Translations under genes and position numbers: made by a program
Assembly: GCF_031764535.1 (NCBI RefSeq)
Contig: NZ_CP134499.1
Coordinates: 62,001-126,000, forward strand
From: Pseudomonas sp. SG20056
GTDB taxonomy: Bacteria; Pseudomonadota; Gammaproteobacteria; Pseudomonadales; Pseudomonadaceae
Length of the DNA: 64,000 bases
Direction of reading: 5' to 3'
Part shown: positions 63,756-64,000 of the stretch, piece by piece
Position numbering within the stretch: position 1 is the first letter of the stretch
How the letters are laid out: each line of letters starts with the position of its first letter
Notes under the pieces: generated by a model
What the model was told of the DNA's origin: nothing
The model's input: the letters and a program-made list of their open reading frames with translations, nothing else
Databases searched by the model: none

Positions 63756-64000
63756 ATGAGCCAAGCTCCTCTCGTTCTGGTTGACGGTTCGTCTTACCTT
63801 TACCGTGCCTTTCACGCCCTGCCGCCGCTGACCACCTCCAAGGGCTTGCCCACCGGTGCGGTGAAGGGCGTGCTGAACATGCTCAAGAGCCTGCGCAAGC
63901 AGTACCCGAAAAGCCCGTTTGCCGTGGTGTTTGACGCCAAGGGCGGGACCTTCCGCGATGAAATGTTCGCCGAGTACAAGGCCAATCGCCCGTCCATGCC
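63756..64000 (+). CDS. polA: DNA polymerase I, N-terminal part (runs off the window)
   Basis: 81 complete codons from the ATG at 63756. The start of the 5'-3' exonuclease domain is clear: [20 protein letters not shown], then [15 protein letters not shown] and [24 protein letters not shown]. The Asp residues of these segments bind the two metal ions of the nuclease. AAAAGG lies upstream. The enzyme fills gaps and removes RNA primers. Gene order after thrB and DUF2782 matches other Pseudomonas. Confidence 0.96.
   Translation, partial: MSQAPLVLVDGSSYLYRAFHALPPLTTSKGLPTGAVKGVLNMLKSLRKQYPKSPFAVVFDAKGGTFRDEMFAEYKANRPSM

Overview
The window is a chromosomal segment of a gamma-proteobacterium, almost certainly a Pseudomonas. 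It is GC-rich and densely coded. It carries blocks whose gene content and order match those I know from P. aeruginosa: fhpR-fhp-ppyR-nnrS, a CoA-transferase/gcdH/gcdR block, pntAA-pntAB-pntB, coxB-coxA-ctaG-coxC-SURF1-ctaA-cyoE-sco, metNIQ, zur-znuCB/znuA, and thrB-DUF2782-polA. There is no phage, plasmid, CRISPR array or insertion sequence with a transposase. The only mobile-looking DNA is two copies of a short repeat. These assignments rest on reading motifs and on remembered family knowledge; no database search was run.

Layout. 1-9.7 kb: the 5' part of a sodium:solute symporter gene downstream of arsS (radical SAM); a blue-light BLUF protein followed at once by a large membrane GGDEF-EAL protein; three small secreted or lipoprotein genes of unknown role; a methyltransferase divergent from a LysR regulator; and an HDOD response regulator. 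10-13.4 kb: gabD-gabT (GABA catabolism) and tRNA-Arg(CCG). 13.6-20 kb: a DUF4410 protein, an HD-GYP c-di-GMP phosphodiesterase, and a nitric-oxide module (norR divergent from hmp-ppyR-nnrS). The shared NO control region shows three NorR-type sites, an ANR/DNR box and a sigma-54-like element. 20-30 kb: a two-partner secretion locus (tpsA, 1840 aa, and tpsB) directly downstream of a membrane histidine kinase and its response regulator, all on one strand. 30-33.7 kb: glutaryl-CoA catabolism (CoA-transferase, gcdH) with the divergent regulator gcdR. 34-37 kb: proton-translocating transhydrogenase.

37.5-45 kb: two DUF1127 micro-proteins, two DUF2388 proteins joined to a DUF4105 protein with an HExxH motif, a GFA-family protein, an AEC transporter, a radical SAM protein behind a near-consensus LexA box, and a beta-carbonic anhydrase. 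45.5-54 kb: the aa3/caa3 cytochrome c oxidase operon with haem A synthesis and copper delivery genes. 54-58 kb: VOC protein, LysR regulator and the metNIQ methionine importer. 58-62.2 kb: lipoprotein, and zinc uptake znuB-znuC-zur divergent from znuA over a Zur box. 62.4-64 kb: thrB, DUF2782 and the start of polA.

Most of the window is housekeeping or conserved Pseudomonas accessory DNA. The parts I find most worth study are the BLUF/GGDEF-EAL pair, the kinase-regulator-TpsA-TpsB locus, the DUF2388/DUF4105 cluster, the LexA-controlled radical SAM gene, and the two related terminal-inverted-repeat elements at 44.4 and 62.3 kb.
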